A stretch of DNA of 64,000 nucleotides, taken from NCBI GenBank assembly GCA_002373775.1, contig DFJW01000061.1, positions 39,769-103,768 on the forward strand, given 5' to 3'. This document shows, piece by piece, positions 33,793-44,700 of the stretch. Source of the DNA: Ruminococcus flavefaciens. GTDB taxonomy: Bacteria; Bacillota; Clostridia; Oscillospirales; Ruminococcaceae. Below the pieces are notes generated by a model. It had not been told where the DNA came from. It searched no databases and was given only the letters and a program-made list of their open reading frames with translations. The position numbers were made by a program, and so were the translations under genes. The first letter of the stretch is position 1, and the number at the start of each line of letters is the position of its first letter.

Positions 33793-34545
33793 TCAGACGT
33801 TCTGCTCGTATTTGGGCATCAGTCTCAGCTTATGAAGATTTGCTGCGTGAAGGCGGTCTATCTTCGCCTTTATTTCCGGATAGCCCGAAAGATCATCTTC
33901 CCCTCTGATGTACTTATCCAGCATCGCATATGTGAATCCGAGGTTCTCTTCATCGGTCTTTCCGCAGAGACCGTCAGTCGGCACTTTATGTACCAGTTCG
34001 TGAGGAAGCCCTATTTCGTCGCCTATTGCCAGCACCTCTGTTACTGTGAGGTCGGAAAGCGGTGAGAAATCGCCGGCACTGTCTCCGTATTTTGTGGAAT
34101 AGCCTACCCAGTCCTCTGAGAGATTGCAGGTGTTCACAACTCTTCCGTTCACACATGCTGCTACTGCGTAAAGAGTAGTCATGCGTATACGGGCAGGTGT
34201 GTTCACAACTGCCTGATTTGTGGGCTCTATATGCTTGGAAAGCTCGTTCATGAACGTAGATACTGTATCCCCTATATTTATGGTATAACTCTTTATGCCG
34301 AGGTCATCGACCAGCATCTGGCTGTAGTTGATATCGGACTGCTCTCCCTGCGGCATGAGCACTCCTATAACTCTGTCCTTGCCAAGGGCTTTTACACATA
34401 CAGCTGCCGCAACTGAACTGTCCTTTCCTCCGGAGATGCCAATGACTGCTTTTGTCTCGGGTGAAGCATTGTTCTCAAAGTATGTCCTTACCCAGTTCAC
34501 AACTTCGCCGAGCACTTTCTTTGCGTCAAAAACTTTTCCGCTCAT
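33793..34545 (-). CDS. nadE: NAD+ synthetase, ammonia-type
   Basis: The 250-residue enzyme amidates deamido-NAD to NAD using ammonia and ATP. It has the PP-loop GISGGKDSSVAAAV (about 40-53), the NTPARIRMTTLYAVA substrate segment, TCNLSEDWVGYSTKYGD and LTVTEV..GDEIGLP. It lacks a glutaminase domain. The start at MSGKVFDAKK follows GGAGG; an ATG six codons earlier would put that site inside the gene. It is cotranscribed with pncA, 14 nt upstream, making a compact nicotinamide-salvage unit. Confidence 0.93.
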   Translation of the reverse strand: MSGKVFDAKKVLGEVVNWVRTYFENNASPETKAVIGISGGKDSSVAAAVCVKALGKDRVIGVLMPQGEQSDINYSQMLVDDLGIKSYTINIGDTVSTFMNELSKHIEPTNQAVVNTPARIRMTTLYAVAACVNGRVVNTCNLSEDWVGYSTKYGDSAGDFSPLSDLTVTEVLAIGDEIGLPHELVHKVPTDGLCGKTDEENLGFTYAMLDKYIRGEDDLSGYPEIKAKIDRLHAANLHKLRLMPKYEQNV

Positions 34546-34559
34546 ATGTATTCCTCCAT

Positions 34560-35090
34560 TCATTCATCTATTATTACCTGACATGCCTGCATAGCTCTCA
34601 GCGCTGTTTCATGGCTCTGCGGAGAAACTCCCGCACAGCATGACGCGATCACTCTTACAGGGACTTCAGGAAATGCTGCTTTGAGTATCATTACATTAGA
34701 GATAACGCATATATCCGTACATACGCCTGCTACTATGAACTCCTCGATCTGCTCGTCCCTTCCGACTGCAAGCGGAAGATCAACAGCACCAAAAGTCACC
34801 TTTTCAAGCTTCAGGCACTCATCTCCGAGAGCCTTTTCGATCTCCGGCACAAGCTGCCAGCCTTCGGTCCCGCGTATACAGTGGATAACGGGCAGGTTCT
34901 TTCCTTCCTGTGTGTCAAGGTAGTTCTCAGCATGGGTATCAAGAGTAGCAATGACCTTACCGTCAGGTTCGGCAGCTCTGAAATCATTTATGAGCTTTAC
35001 GACATTTTCAACTGCCGCCGCTGTCTCCGGATTTCCGAGTACTCCTGTGGTAAAATCGTTCTGCATGTCGATTATGACCAGCACCTTCAT
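34560..35090 (-). CDS. pncA: Nicotinamidase
   Basis: The 176-residue cysteine amidohydrolase converts nicotinamide to nicotinic acid. It has VLVIIDMQNDF (catalytic Asp), TLDTHAENY with the metal DxH pair, a third His in LPVIHCIRGTEGW, the catalytic Lys in KVTFGAVDL, and the nucleophile in GVCTDICVISN. The metal site distinguishes it from the isochorismatase-like protein at 10088-10606. RBS AAGGAGG; the start is MKVLVIID. Pairing with nadE supports the NAD-salvage role. Confidence 0.9.
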   Translation of the reverse strand: MKVLVIIDMQNDFTTGVLGNPETAAAVENVVKLINDFRAAEPDGKVIATLDTHAENYLDTQEGKNLPVIHCIRGTEGWQLVPEIEKALGDECLKLEKVTFGAVDLPLAVGRDEQIEEFIVAGVCTDICVISNVMILKAAFPEVPVRVIASCCAGVSPQSHETALRAMQACQVIIDE

Positions 35091-35128
35091 ATATGTTCCT
35101 CCTTTTTCATCATACTGATGATAAATCA

Positions 35129-35157
35129 ATTATACCAATACCGCAGCGATTTGTCAA
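35129..35157 (-). promoter_or_regulatory. Promoter of pncA-nadE
   Basis: TTGACA and TATAAT are separated by 17 nt on the minus strand. The -35 abuts the stop codon of the upstream permease gene (35158), so pncA-nadE can be expressed independently. Confidence 0.82.
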
Positions 35158-37605
35158 TCACTCCACAGATTTAAGTGACTCTGCCATATTTATAGCTTCA
35201 AGCTTTCTCTCCATGAAAAGGTCAACTATGAAGTTGAAGGCAAATGTGAGAAGTATGCTCCAGAGGAAGCTCAGGGGTGAGATATGTATTCTGAAGGATA
35301 CAAGATCCACCACTATCTGTTCCATGACAAATCTGTGGAGCAGCACTCCCAGTCCGAGACCTGCTGCCGTGCCGAATGCAGTCAGCGCAAGATTCTCGCG
35401 AAGGACATATGCTGATGTCTCACTCCTGAAGAAACCCAGCACCTTTATGGTCGCTATCTCACGAATCCTTTCGGTTATGTTTATATTTGTGAGGTTGTAG
35501 ATGACTATGAATGCAAGTCCCGCTGCACTCAGTATCACCACAAGGACTATGTAATTCAGACTGTTCATCATCTTCGACATCCTCGTTTTAAGTTCACTGA
35601 AAAGCACCAGCGACACTACGTTCCTGTCCTTCGCTATGGCGGCTGAAAGCACATGTTCGTCCGATCCGTCAGGAAAATTCAGATATGCGCCGTTAAACGG
35701 AATATCTGTGCCGAGCTGTGAGTTCAGAGTATCATGGGAGATGAAGATGTAGTTGTATACATGGTTCTCGAATACTCCTGTGACTGTCAGCCGGAGTTCA
35801 CGCATCTCATCATCTCTGAGCGTGATCGTATCCCCTGCCGACACATCGTACCTGTCACGGATGCTGTTGCTCACCACAGCCTCTCCTTCCGCCGGATACT
35901 CCAATGCATCGCCATTGACTGTATGGAAATTCATAAAATCTTCTATGCCATCATAGCTTTCAGGAGCCACCAGCGTTATGCCTTTGACTTTTTCTCCGTA
36001 CAGCAGATCCCATGAGCCCTGATAGAGCCTGACGCTGCCGGATGTGTTCTCAGCTATAAGATCTGAAAGTTTTTCCGGTATCTCTCCGTTATCTTCTGCC
36101 CTGAACGAAAGCTGGGCATCGGCTGTCTGTATCTCATCGTACTGCATATCCGCAAAACCGGCTATTGAATCCTTCAGTCCGAATCCGGTCAGCAGCAGCG
36201 CTGTACATCCGCTTATGCCAACTATCATCATAAAAAAGCGCTTTTTGTATCTGAATATGTTCCTGACGGATACTTTGTGCAGGAATTTCATCCTCTTCCA
36301 TATGAATGGTATATTCTCCAGCAGTACACGCTTGCCTGCCTTTGGTGCCTTTGGACGCATGAGTCCGGCTGCTGTTTCTGAGAGTTCATGCCGGCAGGCA
36401 GCCCATGTGGTACCGACTGAACATAAAAGCGATACCGCAACAGCCGTCAATGCGAGCCTTAGATCAAACACATACCTCATGGGAAGACTGATATACATCA
36501 GCTTATATGTCATCCATATTACACCCGGGAAAAGCACTATGCCGATACAGTATCCGAGGATACATCCGGTGACTGCCGCACTTCCGGAATAGAACATGAA
36601 ACGTCCCATTATGGAGGCGTCGGAATAGCCGAGTGCTTTGAATACGCCGATCTGCGTCCGCTGCTCTTCCACCATTCTGCTCATAGTCGTCATGCAGACC
36701 AGTGCCGCTACAAGTATGAAGAACACCGGGAAAACACGCGCTACCTGAGCCACTATCTCCGAGTCATTTTCAAAACATGCGTAACCGATATTGGTTTCCC
36801 TGCCGAGCACATATGCCTCCGGACTAAGCATCGCTGCCTTGTCTCCGTACAAGCGTTCACAGCGTTCACGCGCTCTTTCTGATGCAAGAGAGTTCCATTC
36901 TTCGGTTCTCGGTTTCATATAGTCCCGGTAGTCATCGGAATAGATCTCGTGGTCCTGATCGAATCGGACGAAGATCTCGCTGTAGCTTTCAGACAGAAAT
37001 GCTTCGGGCAGCAGATAAATGAATCCGGCTACATCTCCGTTTCCTATAGAAGTCGAACCGCGCTCAAAGTTGACATAGCATGGCGAGTATACTGCACCGA
37101 CAACGGTGTATTCCCTGTATGCAAGGCTGCTGAAAGTGCCTTCGCCATTCTCCGAAGACATCTTGACTTTGCTGCCGATCTCGGGATAGCCCCTTTTGGC
37201 TGCATCGACCACACATTCGTCCGGTGACGACGGCATGCGGCCTTCAACGACTTCCAGCTCATTCACTGCTCTGGTGACAGAATGGGTTTTCAGCACATTC
37301 TCCCTGCCGCCGTTGTAATTGAATATGACATCCATGCTATATGCACCTTCGGCAGCTCTGACATCCGGCTGACTGCCGAAATATTCAGCATCTTCCTCAT
37401 CCCAGCCGACTGTTGACAGCAGTCTGTAGTCATAGAACTGATGCTCATCAAGAAAGCCGTCTACGGTGTGTACCATTGCCTTTGTTGTTATCCTGACGCC
37501 CGAGAAGAAGCCCACTCCCAGTGCTATTATCGCCATTATCGCGAAATATCTGCCGAATGTGCTCCTTATCTCACGGAAGGCAGAACGCTTCATCATTGAT
37601 CTCAT
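35158..37605 (-). CDS. FtsX-type ABC permease, exporter 2
   Basis: The 815-residue permease has the same plan as exporter 1: an N-terminal helix, an outer domain, a three-helix FtsX block (about 285-395) with MVEEQRTQIGVFKALGYSDAS, and an inner helix near 450. A second outer domain and a C-terminal FtsX block (about 680-800) with ERIREIATIKVLGFFRSE follow. The start at MRSMMKRS overlaps the end of the ATPase gene and has GGTGAC upstream. Substrate unknown; no lipoprotein or peptide gene is adjacent in the same unit. Confidence 0.88.
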   Translation of the reverse strand: MRSMMKRSAFREIRSTFGRYFAIMAIIALGVGFFSGVRITTKAMVHTVDGFLDEHQFYDYRLLSTVGWDEEDAEYFGSQPDVRAAEGAYSMDVIFNYNGGRENVLKTHSVTRAVNELEVVEGRMPSSPDECVVDAAKRGYPEIGSKVKMSSENGEGTFSSLAYREYTVVGAVYSPCYVNFERGSTSIGNGDVAGFIYLLPEAFLSESYSEIFVRFDQDHEIYSDDYRDYMKPRTEEWNSLASERARERCERLYGDKAAMLSPEAYVLGRETNIGYACFENDSEIVAQVARVFPVFFILVAALVCMTTMSRMVEEQRTQIGVFKALGYSDASIMGRFMFYSGSAAVTGCILGYCIGIVLFPGVIWMTYKLMYISLPMRYVFDLRLALTAVAVSLLCSVGTTWAACRHELSETAAGLMRPKAPKAGKRVLLENIPFIWKRMKFLHKVSVRNIFRYKKRFFMMIVGISGCTALLLTGFGLKDSIAGFADMQYDEIQTADAQLSFRAEDNGEIPEKLSDLIAENTSGSVRLYQGSWDLLYGEKVKGITLVAPESYDGIEDFMNFHTVNGDALEYPAEGEAVVSNSIRDRYDVSAGDTITLRDDEMRELRLTVTGVFENHVYNYIFISHDTLNSQLGTDIPFNGAYLNFPDGSDEHVLSAAIAKDRNVVSLVLFSELKTRMSKMMNSLNYIVLVVILSAAGLAFIVIYNLTNINITERIREIATIKVLGFFRSETSAYVLRENLALTAFGTAAGLGLGVLLHRFVMEQIVVDLVSFRIHISPLSFLWSILLTFAFNFIVDLFMERKLEAINMAESLKSVE

Positions 37606-37610
37606 GGACG

Positions 37611-38315
37611 TCACCACTCTATATCTTCGATGTCGGCAACTCTGTCATTCATGCGCATATCTGCCACTTTACCGCTCTTTATGGTTATTACTCTGTCTGC
37701 CATGGCTGAAAGAGCCTGATTGTGCGTTATGACGACCACGGTCTTTCCCATGTTCCGGCATGTGTCCTGAAGCAGTCTCAGCACTGCCTTGCCGGTAAGA
37801 TAATCCAGTGCGCCGGTAGGTTCATCACAGAGCAGAAGCTTCGGATTCTTGGCAAGCGCACGAGCTATCGCTACTCTCTGCTGCTCGCCTCCTGAGAGCT
37901 GTGCCGGGAAGTTGTTCATACGCTCTCCGAGTCCGACCTGATGCAGCACTTCTGCTGCATCAAGCGGCTCTTTGCATATCTGTGCAGCAAGTTCCACATT
38001 TTCAAGTGCTGTGAGGTTCTGCACCAGATTATAGAACTGGAAAACGAATCCGACGTCGTATCTTCTGTAGGCTGTCAGTGCTTTCTTCCTGAGTGAGGAT
38101 ATCTCCGTGCCGTCCAGCCATGCACTTCCGGAAGTGAGAGTGTCCATACCGCCGAGTATATTCAGTATGGTGGTCTTTCCGGCTCCTGATGCTCCGACGA
38201 TCACGCAGAACTCGCCCTTCTCTATCTCAAAATCCACGCCGCTAAGCGCGCTTATGTCTATCTCTCCGGTACGGTACACTTTATGTACGTCCCTGAATTC
38301 CACATATGCACTCAT
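37611..38315 (-). CDS. ABC exporter ATPase, exporter 2
   Basis: The 234-residue ATPase has Walker [10 protein letters not shown], signature LSGGEQQR, Walker [13 protein letters not shown] and the switch His in VVITHNQ. It is closely related to the exporter 1 ATPase, down to the C-terminal DIEW, which precedes the permease start by only a few bases in both systems. It is the first gene of its operon, with the promoter at 38346-38374. Confidence 0.93.
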   Translation of the reverse strand: MSAYVEFRDVHKVYRTGEIDISALSGVDFEIEKGEFCVIVGASGAGKTTILNILGGMDTLTSGSAWLDGTEISSLRKKALTAYRRYDVGFVFQFYNLVQNLTALENVELAAQICKEPLDAAEVLHQVGLGERMNNFPAQLSGGEQQRVAIARALAKNPKLLLCDEPTGALDYLTGKAVLRLLQDTCRNMGKTVVVITHNQALSAMADRVITIKSGKVADMRMNDRVADIEDIEW

Positions 38316-38345
38316 TGTTCTTTCCTTTCAGTTTTATATACCCCT

Positions 38346-38374
38346 ATTTTATCATAAATGCAGCTGTTTGTAAA
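38346..38374 (-). promoter_or_regulatory. Promoter of ABC exporter 2
   Basis: TTTACA and TAAAAT are separated by 17 nt on the minus strand, about 25 nt upstream of the ATPase start. Confidence 0.72.
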
Positions 38375-38399
38375 GTGAACGGAATGGTGCGGAAAGCCG

Positions 38400-38429
38400 A
38401 AAAAAAGGAGGACCTTTCAGTCCTCCTTT
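38400..38429 (-). terminator. Terminator of the xylan operon
   Basis: The stem AAAGGAGGAC / GTCCTCCTTT has a 6-nt loop and is followed on the minus strand by a run of T residues. It lies 23 nt past the stop codon of the GH30-esterase gene. Confidence 0.92.
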
Positions 38430-38452
38430 AATTATACCATTGTATCAGTTTA

Positions 38453-41400
38453 TCACTTGATGAGACCTATGCCCCAGATAGTGAAAGTACCGTTTCCGCT
38501 GATAGAAACATTGAGTTCACCGGATTCATCCTGATAGTAACCGAGTTCAGCATCAGGACCGCCCCATGTGTACTGCTTGTTTCCGTTTACCTTAGTAGTT
38601 TTTCCATTTACTGTTACGTCAACGCTTCCCATACCGGAACTGTTAGCCTTGAATACGATAACAAGGCCCTTTCCTGTGGTCTTGAATGTCATGGGTGAAC
38701 CGCCACCGTTGTATGTGTAACCGTACGGGAGCTTGCCGTATCCGCTGCCCTTTGTGAAAGAGCCGGCGTTGAAGTTTGTAAATGTGCTGGGATCTGCATT
38801 TGCACATGTTGAATACTCTGAACCGTAAACCTTTGTTGTAGGGATAGAGTATGAAGCTGAACGATTCTCAGTTCTCATAGCCTGACGGAAGTAATATGCG
38901 AGACAATCGGATATGAGCTTTCCGCCCTTGTCATGGGGATGATATTCATCTGTGAAGTAATCATCTGCTGTGAGAAGTCCGCTGCTGAATGCCTTGGTAA
39001 GCGCATCATTCATGCTGATGACCGGAACATTGAAGTTCTTTCCTATTGCTGCCATCTGCTCCTGACTGTTGAAGCCGCCCTTTGCGCGGTTGATGAGTAT
39101 GATGACTGCCGGATCATTAGGCTGATTGAGACACTTCTTTACAAGGCTCTCAAAGGACTTCTTGTACATAATGTCCTCATGGTCGTTTACTGAGAATTCA
39201 AGGAATATGATGTCGGGATTCTGGCTGAGCACTTCATTGTCACAGCGTACAAGTCCGACTACTGAAGATGTTCCGGAAAGTCCGGCGTTTACTTCTTTGA
39301 AGCTGCCTTTTGCAAAGGTCTTCTGTACATAGCTTGAAAACGGAGTGCTGTACTTTTTGCCTTCTGTGATAGAACCTCCGAGATATGCAAGTGTGAGAGA
39401 CTTTCCGTTCTCAGCATCTGAAAGCTTTGAAGCGAGTCTGTAGGTGTTGCCCATGTTGCAGATAGAGTTCTTGTAGAAAGTGATCCATTCTGAAGATGCA
39501 GTTTCTATATAGTCGTCCCATGCGTTATCCGGCTTTACAGGCTCTGGCCAATTATTATTTTTTTTTAGTACGAAGTTCTGGATGAGTACCACATCTGCGA
39601 TCTCAGCCTTGCCGCTGCCGTCTACATCGGCTGCTTTTTCTGCCATAGCATCGCTGAATCCGTTGATGATACCGCGGCGTGCTGCTGCAATGTCAAATGA
39701 ATCTACAAAACCGTCGAAGTTTACATCGCCCTTTATAACTGTACGGACTTCAGGCTGACCTGCGCCCTTGATGTCAGTTCCTCCGGGAGCTCCAATGGCT
39801 TCATCAATGTAGAAGTTGATATTGTCAGCTCCCTCCGGTTCAACTACTTCAACGTAGAGCACAAGATTGGAAGCGCCTTCAGGTATCTTGTAATTCTGGT
39901 TCGCAAGCTGTACCCACTTTCCGTTTTCTACTGTTGCAGTCGCCACATCACTGTAATGCGGATCGCCGTCAGAACCTGTATACTGAAGAGTGAGTTTGAA
40001 ATCTGCTGTTGCGTCGCCGTCAAGGAACATCGCGTTCACGCTGAAACTGTATTCCTGACCTGGCTTGAATGTTGATGTGCTTAGTGATTTCTGAGCTCCG
40101 TTCCATGAAGCGGTTCTTTCCTGAGCAAGAAGAGCTTCGCTTCCTGCATAAGCTGTTCTTCCGCTTGTGAGAACTGATGCGTTTCCTCTGCCTTCCCATC
40201 CGTTTACGCTTCCTTCGAAAGTATCGTGGAAATAGTAACCGTCTTCATCAACGACCGGCTCGGGTTCCTTATTGGGATCAAAATTCGGATCGTATCCGTC
40301 AAGTGTGATAACAAATGTAGATACGCTGTTTGCAGGGAGCTGTGCCCAGAAGCTGGTTCCTGAGTTATCCATGTTCACTGTCTTGGCAAGATTCTCATTT
40401 GCTGATGTTCTGTAACGGTCAACATTTTTGATCTTATCGCCCTTAGCGAGCTGGAACTGCTGTGATATGCTATTGCTGCTCATATTTACTGCAACTACAG
40501 CTACCTGACTGTTGCTGTTCTTGTAAGCGGATACATAAACACCGCTCTCAGGCTGCTCAGTTGCGTCTATACGGACATCTCCGGGACGAACGAACTTTGA
40601 GTACTGAGCCATGCAGTATCCGCGCTTACTGATCTGACCGTTTTCCTTGAGCGGTCCGTAGCTTCTTCTGATGTACCACCATACATATGCGTTCAGGTTG
40701 CCGACAACGAGACCGTTGTGCATGTTCTCAGATACCTTTAATGCCTTCGGCCATTCATCAGCGTCGGAGTTGCTGTCCGGTACATATACCTCTGTCATCC
40801 AGATCTCCTTGCCGCTGTTCTCAAGGGCTGCGAAATCCATCTGACTGCGCTGTGTTCCGTAGAAATGGGTACCGAAAAGATCACAGTTAGCCATTGCCTT
40901 GGAATTATTGAGTATCTTGGTGTAGTAATCCTTGTTGGTATACTGGAATGTCTCGGGTGACATTACACGGCAGTCGATCTTATCAGCATAGTTTGCAAGG
41001 AAATTCGTAGTCTCGTCAGATGACCAGGCTGTCCAATCCTGTGAGTAGTCCGGCTCATTCTGAACAGATATCGAATACAGATCAATGCCCTGATTCTTGA
41101 TGTAATGTACGAAGTTATTAAGGTGCTGTACATATTCAGCATATTTATCGGTCCTCAGATGATACTTGCCTCCTCTGATACCGCCGGAACCATTTTCACG
41201 GATGGCTGCCGGAGGATTCCACGGAGTCGCAAATACTGTAGCACCGAGTGCCTGAGCACGCTTTGCTGTGGGTACTGCTCTGCTCCACGCATTTGAATCA
41301 TCACTGCAATAGATACGCAGTATAGTAAATCCGAGTTCGTCTTCACCGTTTCCGAACGCCTTCTGTACCTGAGCGTCTGTCATATCGCCCTGGCTGATCC

Positions 41401-41587
41401 ACTCGGGAAGGTTGATACCGCCGAAACCGCGGATAGTCTGATATGTCTTTGATGTGTCGATCGAGCATACAGAAGCTGCATATGCCTCTATTTCTCTTTC
41501 TTTCGGAACACCCGGTACAACTGTGGCGAGCATGGCTGCCGCAGCTGCCGCAGAAACCAATCTGCATGTTTTTGTTCTTATACTCAT
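38453..41587 (-). CDS. GH30 xylanase / CBM22 / dockerin / SGNH esterase
   Basis: The 1044-residue secreted bifunctional enzyme starts at MSIRTKTCRLV after AAGGAG. Its modules are a signal peptide and a GH30 domain of the glucuronoxylanase type (about 40-440; GFGGINLPEW, acid/base in SVQNEPDY, nucleophile in WMTEVYV, YVWWYIRRSYG). Then come a CBM22 (about 455-620), an internal dockerin (about 630-690; GDVNFDGFVDSFDIAAARRG and DVDGSGKAEIADVVLI) and an SGNH-fold esterase (about 715-900; LAYLGGSITEG, FLEFSVNDHE, DEYHPHDKGG). A C-terminal beta domain closes it. Backbone cleavage plus side-group deesterification in one chain suits substituted xylan. It is the second gene of the operon after the GH10-GH43 gene. 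Confidence 0.9.
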   Translation of the reverse strand: MSIRTKTCRLVSAAAAAAMLATVVPGVPKEREIEAYAASVCSIDTSKTYQTIRGFGGINLPEWISQGDMTDAQVQKAFGNGEDELGFTILRIYCSDDSNAWSRAVPTAKRAQALGATVFATPWNPPAAIRENGSGGIRGGKYHLRTDKYAEYVQHLNNFVHYIKNQGIDLYSISVQNEPDYSQDWTAWSSDETTNFLANYADKIDCRVMSPETFQYTNKDYYTKILNNSKAMANCDLFGTHFYGTQRSQMDFAALENSGKEIWMTEVYVPDSNSDADEWPKALKVSENMHNGLVVGNLNAYVWWYIRRSYGPLKENGQISKRGYCMAQYSKFVRPGDVRIDATEQPESGVYVSAYKNSNSQVAVVAVNMSSNSISQQFQLAKGDKIKNVDRYRTSANENLAKTVNMDNSGTSFWAQLPANSVSTFVITLDGYDPNFDPNKEPEPVVDEDGYYFHDTFEGSVNGWEGRGNASVLTSGRTAYAGSEALLAQERTASWNGAQKSLSTSTFKPGQEYSFSVNAMFLDGDATADFKLTLQYTGSDGDPHYSDVATATVENGKWVQLANQNYKIPEGASNLVLYVEVVEPEGADNINFYIDEAIGAPGGTDIKGAGQPEVRTVIKGDVNFDGFVDSFDIAAARRGIINGFSDAMAEKAADVDGSGKAEIADVVLIQNFVLKKNNNWPEPVKPDNAWDDYIETASSEWITFYKNSICNMGNTYRLASKLSDAENGKSLTLAYLGGSITEGKKYSTPFSSYVQKTFAKGSFKEVNAGLSGTSSVVGLVRCDNEVLSQNPDIIFLEFSVNDHEDIMYKKSFESLVKKCLNQPNDPAVIILINRAKGGFNSQEQMAAIGKNFNVPVISMNDALTKAFSSGLLTADDYFTDEYHPHDKGGKLISDCLAYYFRQAMRTENRSASYSIPTTKVYGSEYSTCANADPSTFTNFNAGSFTKGSGYGKLPYGYTYNGGGSPMTFKTTGKGLVIVFKANSSGMGSVDVTVNGKTTKVNGNKQYTWGGPDAELGYYQDESGELNVSISGNGTFTIWGIGLIK

Positions 41588-41640
41588 ACTTTCACTCCTT
41601 TTAATAATAGCCCCTTTATAACGGATCACTGTAACGGCAA

Positions 41641-41669
41641 CAGCCATACCTTTTCTAAAAGTATGGCTG
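41641..41669 (-). other. Intercistronic hairpin in the xylan operon
   Basis: The arms CAGCCATAC / GTATGGCTG, extended by TTTT/AAAA, form a long stem between the two xylan enzyme genes. There is no U-run after it. It is better read as a processing or mRNA-stability element than as a terminator, so the downstream gene would still be transcribed from the upstream promoter. Confidence 0.6.
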
Positions 41670-41707
41670 CAGCGCACTATGTCACTTATGATATACTATT
41701 GTACTCT

Positions 41708-44700
41708 TCATGAAAAGCTCCATGAATCAAATGTTATATCACCGCTGAATACGAAGTAGAGATCTGTGCTTCCGCTGAGGTCTGATATTGTGGGAACTGT
41801 GATCTCTGACATGCTTCCGCCTGCAGGTATTTCAACATATGCTACAGCGTCGCTCTTTGTACGGTCTGTGCAGACCTTGATAGCGCATCCGTTAGCTGAA
41901 GAAGCCTTTACTGTGAGCTTGTTTGCACCCTTTGAGAACTTAGCGCCTGTAACCTTTGTCCATTCGCCCTTAGAAGCCTTTACTGTTGTATCCATGAGTC
42001 CGTCTATTGATACGTTCTTTGACTGATTAGACATTGTTTCAGCCTGAACTACCTGATACGGATTGAGATCTTCGATCTGTGAGCAGCCTTTCATATTTCC
42101 TGAGCAAGAGAGCTTGCCATTTGAGAATGAGCACTCGTTGATCTGAGTTGAACGGTAGTTACCGTCCTTGTTATCCCTGCTGCGGTCATTCGGGTGACTG
42201 CCATCAATAAATGTGTTACCCATACGGAGAGACTGCTGACGTGAATGATATGCTACATAATACTTGCCCTTGAAGTAGATTATAGAGTGGTGGTTGTTAC
42301 CGCCGTTGTCTATTCTCTGTGTGGCTGTATTCTTGAAAACGTTGCCTGCAAAATTGCTTGAATTCCATGAGAGCGGATCCTTTGATGTCATGTAAACGAT
42401 GTCCGCACTTCCGAAGTTTACGCCGTTGATAGTCTGGTTTCCTACATCCCAGTTGGAGCAGTATGAATAGTACCATGTATCACCGATCTTGATAACACTT
42501 GAATCCTCGAAGAGGTAAGGAATATCCATCTTTACAGGGTTGCCTGCCAGTGAGATCATGTCCTTGCCGAGCTTTACAACTCTGCCGGTGCCGGGAGTTG
42601 CAGCAGGTATGCCATTCTTTCTGCCGCCGCCGAAGAACAGATAAGCTTCATCTGTTTTCTCATCGTAGTATACGCCGGGATCGAACATCCACTCAACATC
42701 TGAGCAGTTAGGTGTGCCATGTGTAAGAAGAGCATGACCAAGAGGATCTGTCCATGGACCTGTCGGGCTGTCAGCTGTGAGTACGCCGATACCGCCGCCG
42801 CTGTTTGCAAAGTAGAGGAAGAACTTAGGCTTGCCGTTTATCATCTTCCATGCTGCATCAGGAGCCCATGCTGCACTTGCCCATGAAGCTACACCGTTCT
42901 TTGTTCTGCCGTTTCTTCCAGCTACCGGGATAGCGCCGTGGTCTGTCCAGTTTACCATATCCGCTGTTGATACACAGTTGATCGTTCCTGAATTGTATGT
43001 GTTGATCTGGAGTCTTCCGTCCTGATAGTACTCAAATGCGTCATTTGTTGTGTAGATGTAAAGTCTGCCGTCATATACCATCCAGCCGGGATCAGCACCG
43101 AAGCGCTGTGTTGTCATGGGGTTGTTCTCCCCGTCATACTTCCAGCTTGAATTAACACTTATGCCTGAAAAGAGCTGCTGCATCTTTTCGATCTCTACTG
43201 CCTGCTCAGCTACAGGGAATTCGTTTATACGGCGAAGGATGTAATCCTGAAGAAGTACAACGTCTGCTATCTCGAACTTGCCGCTCTTGTCAACGTCTGC
43301 TGCCTTCTTTGTCTGAGCATCTGATATGCCGTTGATTATGCCCTTACGAGCTGCTGCCATATCGAATGCATCGACCATGCCGTCGAAATTGATATCGCCG
43401 GGTAAAACTTTCACTACCTTAGGCTGACCAGCTCCAGCAATCACTTTGCCGGCAACAGCGCCGCATGCGTCATCAATGTAGAAATTCTCTGTTGTGCCGT
43501 CGGTCGTCTCAACATAGATGCTTACATCAGTTGCATCAGCAGGGATCTTGAAATTAGTGTTTGCAAGCTGCAGCCACTGTCCCTGAACGCCTGTGCCTGA
43601 AGCGATCTCTTCATAATGAGCCTCTCCGTCAGAACCTGTGTACTGAAGTGAGAACTTGAACTCTGTAGTCTCAGCGCCGTCAAAATATGTTACATTTACT
43701 GAGAAGCTGTACTCTTCGCCGGGCTTGAATGCTGCTGTGTTGAGTGAACGCTTTGCACCGTCATATGCAGCTGTTCTTTCCTCTACGCGCAGAGCTTCCT
43801 TGCCCTCGTATGCAACTCTTCCGCTTGTTGCAACACCAGCTCCGAATCTGCCTTCCCAGCTGTCTGTGTTGCCTTCAAAATCACTGCGGAAATAGAATCC
43901 GTTTTCATCGGGCTCTATTACCGGAGGTTTATAGTCTCCGCTTCCGGGACCTGTATAAGGCATACCAGAAGTCCACTGGCTGTCCGGAACTACAGCTGCG
44001 ATAGAATTATACGCTGTCTTTCTTTGATGATTCTCGTCAAATATCAGAGGATAGTTCTTGTTGCCGCTCTTATCTTTAGCTACCCATGAATTGGCATCAT
44101 TAGGTCCCCAGAGCTGAACGAGCGTTACGCTCGGTCCGTCCGGATGAGCAATGTTCCAGTCCATAGCTGCCTTGAATATTGCAGCATACTTCTTAGCCTG
44201 GTCTGCATCTGATATAGAACCGCCTTCGCGTGATATATCAAGCTCTGTTATCTGTACATCACAACCGTTGTTGAGGTACATCTTCATCGCATTCGTGTAT
44301 GCGTCATAACCTGAGAAACCGTTCCAGTTCGCATTGATGTGGGACTGCATTCCTACACCGTCAAGAACACCTTTCTCCTTGAGTTTCTTGGTCATGTCAG
44401 CTATGCAGTTTCTCTTGTGATCCCAGTACTCATTATAGTCATTGTAATAGAGTTTGCAGTACTTGGGGGCATACTTTCTTGCATATGTGAATGCCTGCTC
44501 AACGAAGCTGTTGTCGCCGTATACCTGTACCCACGGAGATTTGCCGTCATATATACCGGGCACTCTTGCTCCGCCGTTGTTTGCTGTACGGTTTGAATCA
44601 TCTGATACGCACTCGTTGCAGACGTCATATGCGTACAGTATAAGTGAAGGATACTGTGTAGCGTAAGCATTGAACATATTAGCTATGTAGCTTTCCATAC

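Noticed and set aside
41641-41669. Rho-independent terminator between the xylan genes
   Set aside because: Good stem but no U-run on the minus strand, and no promoter is visible between it and the downstream start.
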